Shown here in pieces: positions 5,325-6,923 of a stretch of 6,923 nt of DNA. A model generated the notes under the pieces. That model made no database searches. It worked only from the letters and a program-made list of their open reading frames with translations, and was not told where the DNA came from. This stretch comes from a bacterium (GTDB lineage: Bacteria; Cyanobacteriota; Vampirovibrionia; Obscuribacterales; Obscuribacteraceae). Within the stretch, counting starts at the first letter, position 1, and each line of letters starts with the position of its first letter. A program made the translations under genes and the position numbers. The stretch spans positions 1-6,923 of the forward strand of contig JAUIJG010000289.1 of NCBI GenBank assembly GCA_030431355.1, written 5' to 3'.

Positions 5325-5845
5325 GGTTGTCTTCCTGTGCTTACGTTTTACATCAAACTCTCTCGAATAGCGGTGCAGAAGAGCTTGTCTACTGCAGCGG
5401 TATGCGAGTAGCCCACAGTTCTCAGAAGAACGTGAGTCGGAGATTGATATGTTTAGCGGGTCAATATTTGTAGATAACTAAAAGTATTTCTCTTGAGAGT
5501 TCAAAGATTCAAAATCGAGTTGAGCTTAGAAGCTTCCTCTTTTGTACTTCAAATAGGAGAGGTAAATAAGCTGTGTAAGTTTAGAGAGCCCAGGTTGTTG
5601 TCAAGAGAAAAACAGAGGCTATTGTCGCTCTTTGTGGCCGTATCAACTTATCAAGATCGACATTGGCCAAGCTGGGCCATAGACAGTATTCGGACCCGAA
5701 AAATCTCTTGACAAGCTGGCTGGCGCTGTATTGATGGAACTGAAAAGCAGCCTCAAAAAATACTTCGTGTTATAAATTATGGTATCGAAAGTGGTGCCAG
5801 TGTTGTTTTTGCCGTCTCTCATTTGAATATTAAATTTGGGTTTGC
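5325..5845. other. AT-rich region with no supported gene
   Basis: Only a 72-codon TTG-initiated frame (5493-5711, +) is present, with no ribosome binding site and no recognisable product, so I do not call it. The first 100 bases must hold the acyltransferase promoter. The best match on the minus strand is TAGACA (5386-5391) with TATTCG (5364-5369) at 16-base spacing, which is weak. The segment also contains an 11-bp inverted repeat (5598-5608 and 5704-5714). I see nothing else. Confidence 0.5.
5598..5714. repeat. 11-bp perfect inverted repeat bracketing 117 bp
   Basis: TTGTCAAGAGA (5598-5608) and TCTCTTGACAA (5704-5714) are exact reverse complements. The pair brackets 95 bases containing a smaller stem, TGGCC/GGCCA (5664-5679). 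No flanking target-site duplication is obvious. The right arm contains TTGACA (5708-5713), a consensus -35 hexamer, but the only -10-like match downstream (TATTGA at 5729-5734) is poor and closely spaced. It could be a small non-autonomous mobile element remnant or chance. Confidence 0.3.
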
Positions 5846-6061
5846 ATGGAGATGGTTGGTGTATTGATATTGTATGTGGTGTTCCTGATATTCAACATCT
5901 TGAATCTTGTTGTAGGGCTTATGCTCACGAGATCGGGTCTTTTGGGAATGAGTAAGTTGCCTGAAGTCATGCTGCAGATATTTTGTTGGTCTTTGATCGG
6001 TTGTAAAAAGCATTGGTTCATTGGGTTCATGAATTTGCTTGATGTTAACCCCCCAGTCTAA
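5846..6061 (+). CDS. Possible 71-residue membrane peptide
   Basis: The predicted protein starts with a convincing membrane helix (about residues 3-27) followed by a basic turn. A second, less hydrophobic segment (about 41-64) contains two Cys and two Trp, and the protein ends DVNPPV. There is no good ribosome binding site before the ATG at 5846 (only GGG seven bases upstream), and the alternative ATG at 5852 is no better. Codon use is A/T-leaning, like the surrounding DNA. It may be a genuine small membrane gene, the remnant of one, or chance. It is oriented with the two small genes downstream but is separated from them by 152 bases. Confidence 0.4.
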   Translation: MEMVGVLILYVVFLIFNILNLVVGLMLTRSGLLGMSKLPEVMLQIFCWSLIGCKKHWFIGFMNLLDVNPPV

Positions 6062-6213
6062 CTAGAGTGAGAACTATATTCTTGTTTCCAGAAGCTTCAA
6101 TGGAGATCAATCAAGCTTTCTAAAGAGTCCTCTGTGTAATGTTATGGCTGTTTTTCTTGTCGATCAGGTGCAACTTGGTTGACGGAGCTTCAGCCAGAAC
6201 GGGAAAGATAACA

Positions 6214-6492
6214 ATGATAACTTCAATCTTGGCACTACTGGTCTCGCCTTTCGTTTTTCTGTTTGCTGGACTAGTTGTTCCGGTTCTGGCAAGGAGATTT
6301 CAGTTTTTTGGAGAGAGCACCGGTATCACTCTGGCGCTTCTAATGATCGTCTCCGTATTGTTTTTTCTGATCACTGGCTTCTTGGCTCTAGTCGTTCCAG
6401 GAATCGTCGGTCTTCTTTTCTTTCGAATGGCTGTGTTCCTGTTTGGCTTCGGCCTGTCCGCTTTTGTTCTGGATCAGGCTGATAGAGGTTAG
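6214..6492 (+). CDS. Small membrane protein, 92 residues, unknown function
   Basis: The frame is open from an ATG at 6139, but that ATG lacks a ribosome binding site. I chose the ATG at 6214, which has GGGAAAG six bases upstream and leads straight into a membrane helix. Predicted helices lie at residues 4-25, about 38-60 and 62-85. A polar loop with two Arg (ARRFQFFGESTG, 26-37) follows the first helix, and a short acidic tail (DQADRG) ends the protein. A Pro-Gly break (VPGIVG, 61-66) separates helices 2 and 3. No family signature is recognised. It precedes the 76-residue hydrophilic gene by 27 bases, so the two are probably co-transcribed and may act together, which is inference. Confidence 0.65.
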   Translation: MITSILALLVSPFVFLFAGLVVPVLARRFQFFGESTGITLALLMIVSVLFFLITGFLALVVPGIVGLLFFRMAVFLFGFGLSAFVLDQADRG

Positions 6493-6519
6493 TTTAAATC
6501 ACTACTGAAAGAGAGAGCT

Positions 6520-6750
6520 ATGTCAACTAAGAAAGCCGAAAAGAGAATCACGCGAGGCTTCTCCCAGGGCTCAGAAACCGATTCTGGTCAGACCGGTGAG
6601 GGTGACTCGCGACTTCCGATAGCCCTGGATTTCGGCGGACCCCTTGGTCAGACTGAAACTTGTCGGACAGGCAATGGTTTCGGTCCTGCGCCACAAACCC
6701 CTCACGATCCATTCAAGATGAAGCCGCCTGGTTACCCGAGCTTGTTCTGA
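6520..6750 (+). CDS. Small hydrophilic, probably disordered protein, 76 residues
   Basis: The ATG at 6520 is preceded by AAAGAGAGAG about four bases upstream, an acceptable ribosome binding site. The protein begins with a basic segment (STKKAEKRITRGF). It continues with Ser/Gly/Thr/Glu-rich low-complexity sequence (two GQT turns, at about residues 23 and 43) and ends Pro-rich (FGPAPQTPHDPFKMKPPG). It has no hydrophobic core, so it is likely flexible or bound to a partner. I recognise no family. It follows the 92-residue membrane gene closely and is followed 31 bases later by a terminator, which supports a two-gene unit. Confidence 0.6.
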   Translation: MSTKKAEKRITRGFSQGSETDSGQTGEGDSRLPIALDFGGPLGQTETCRTGNGFGPAPQTPHDPFKMKPPGYPSLF

Positions 6751-6781
6751 GCTAAGGGAAAAAACACTATTGGTCTGCTTT

Positions 6782-6807
6782 GAGAGGGCGTTAGAACGCT
6801 CTCTTTT
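6782..6807 (+). terminator. Intrinsic terminator of the small two-gene unit
   Basis: GAGAGGGCGT pairs with ACGCTCTCTT through ten pairs (including two or three G-T pairs) around the loop TAGA. The T-run (6804-6807) overlaps the end of the stem. It lies 31 bases after the stop at 6750. Confidence 0.75.
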
Positions 6808-6836
6808 CTGGTGTTGAATATACTATAACGAATAGT

Positions 6837-6923
6837 GAAAAAGGATAACCGCAATTATTCACGGGAGTGACACTAATCTAATTTTCAAAGCATAGAAAAA
6901 GCCCTGTCATTAGCTCAGAATCT
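6837..6923. other. Right-edge intergenic sequence, no gene seen
   Basis: No frame or RNA gene is supported here. Read on the minus strand, GACAGGGC followed by TTTTTC (complement of about 6897-6911) looks like the right arm and T-run of an intrinsic terminator. Its left arm would fall outside the window, hinting at a minus-strand gene arriving from the right. Confidence 0.25.

Noticed and set aside
5493..5711. 72-codon plus-strand frame in the AT-rich gap
   Set aside because: It starts at TTG with no ribosome binding site, its composition is unremarkable, and there is no recognisable motif.
6139..6213. 25-codon N-terminal extension of the 92-residue membrane gene
   Set aside because: The ATG at 6139 has no ribosome binding site. 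The ATG at 6214 has GGGAAAG at good spacing and begins directly at a membrane helix.

Overview
This is a bacterial window. The evidence is compact genes with Shine-Dalgarno sites, intrinsic terminators and a PlsC-type acyltransferase. No rRNA, tRNA or phylogenetic marker gene is present, so I cannot name a lineage. The main genes (roughly 1-3541 and 4494-5324) favour G/C at third codon positions. The stretches at about 3542-4125 and 5325-6210 are visibly more AT-rich and gene-poor, like decayed or accessory DNA.

Layout. (1) Positions 2-805 (+) hold the 3' end of an unrecognised soluble, acidic-tailed protein, followed by a long hairpin (815-862). (2) Positions 950-2182 (+) encode a membrane-anchored protein built from about ten YxxDG (MORN_2/YwqK-like) repeats; it ends at an intrinsic terminator (2221-2254). 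(3) A convergent minus-strand cluster (3541 down to 2401) encodes three small multi-spanning membrane proteins of 114, 143 and 94 residues and ends at its own terminator (2298-2333). (4) Positions 3542-4493 form a region with no confident gene. It holds one doubtful 90-aa ORF, about two copies of a 37-bp repeat, and then three nearly identical 72-bp tandem repeats, each carrying two TATGCC/GGCATA hairpins. (5) A PlsC-like acyltransferase lies on the minus strand (5324 to 4494), with a strong terminator that separates it from the repeat array. (6) Positions 5325-5845 show no gene. (7) Positions 5846-6750 (+) hold a possible 71-aa membrane peptide, a 92-aa small membrane protein, and a 76-aa hydrophilic protein just downstream, closed by a terminator at 6782-6807.

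The only gene with a recognisable biochemical role is the acyltransferase (phospholipid or lysophospholipid acylation). The rest are mostly small envelope proteins of unknown function, and nothing in the sequence ties them into one pathway. The most distinctive structure is the 72-bp paired-hairpin array. I see no CRISPR array, intact transposase, toxin-antitoxin pair or recognisable defence gene.
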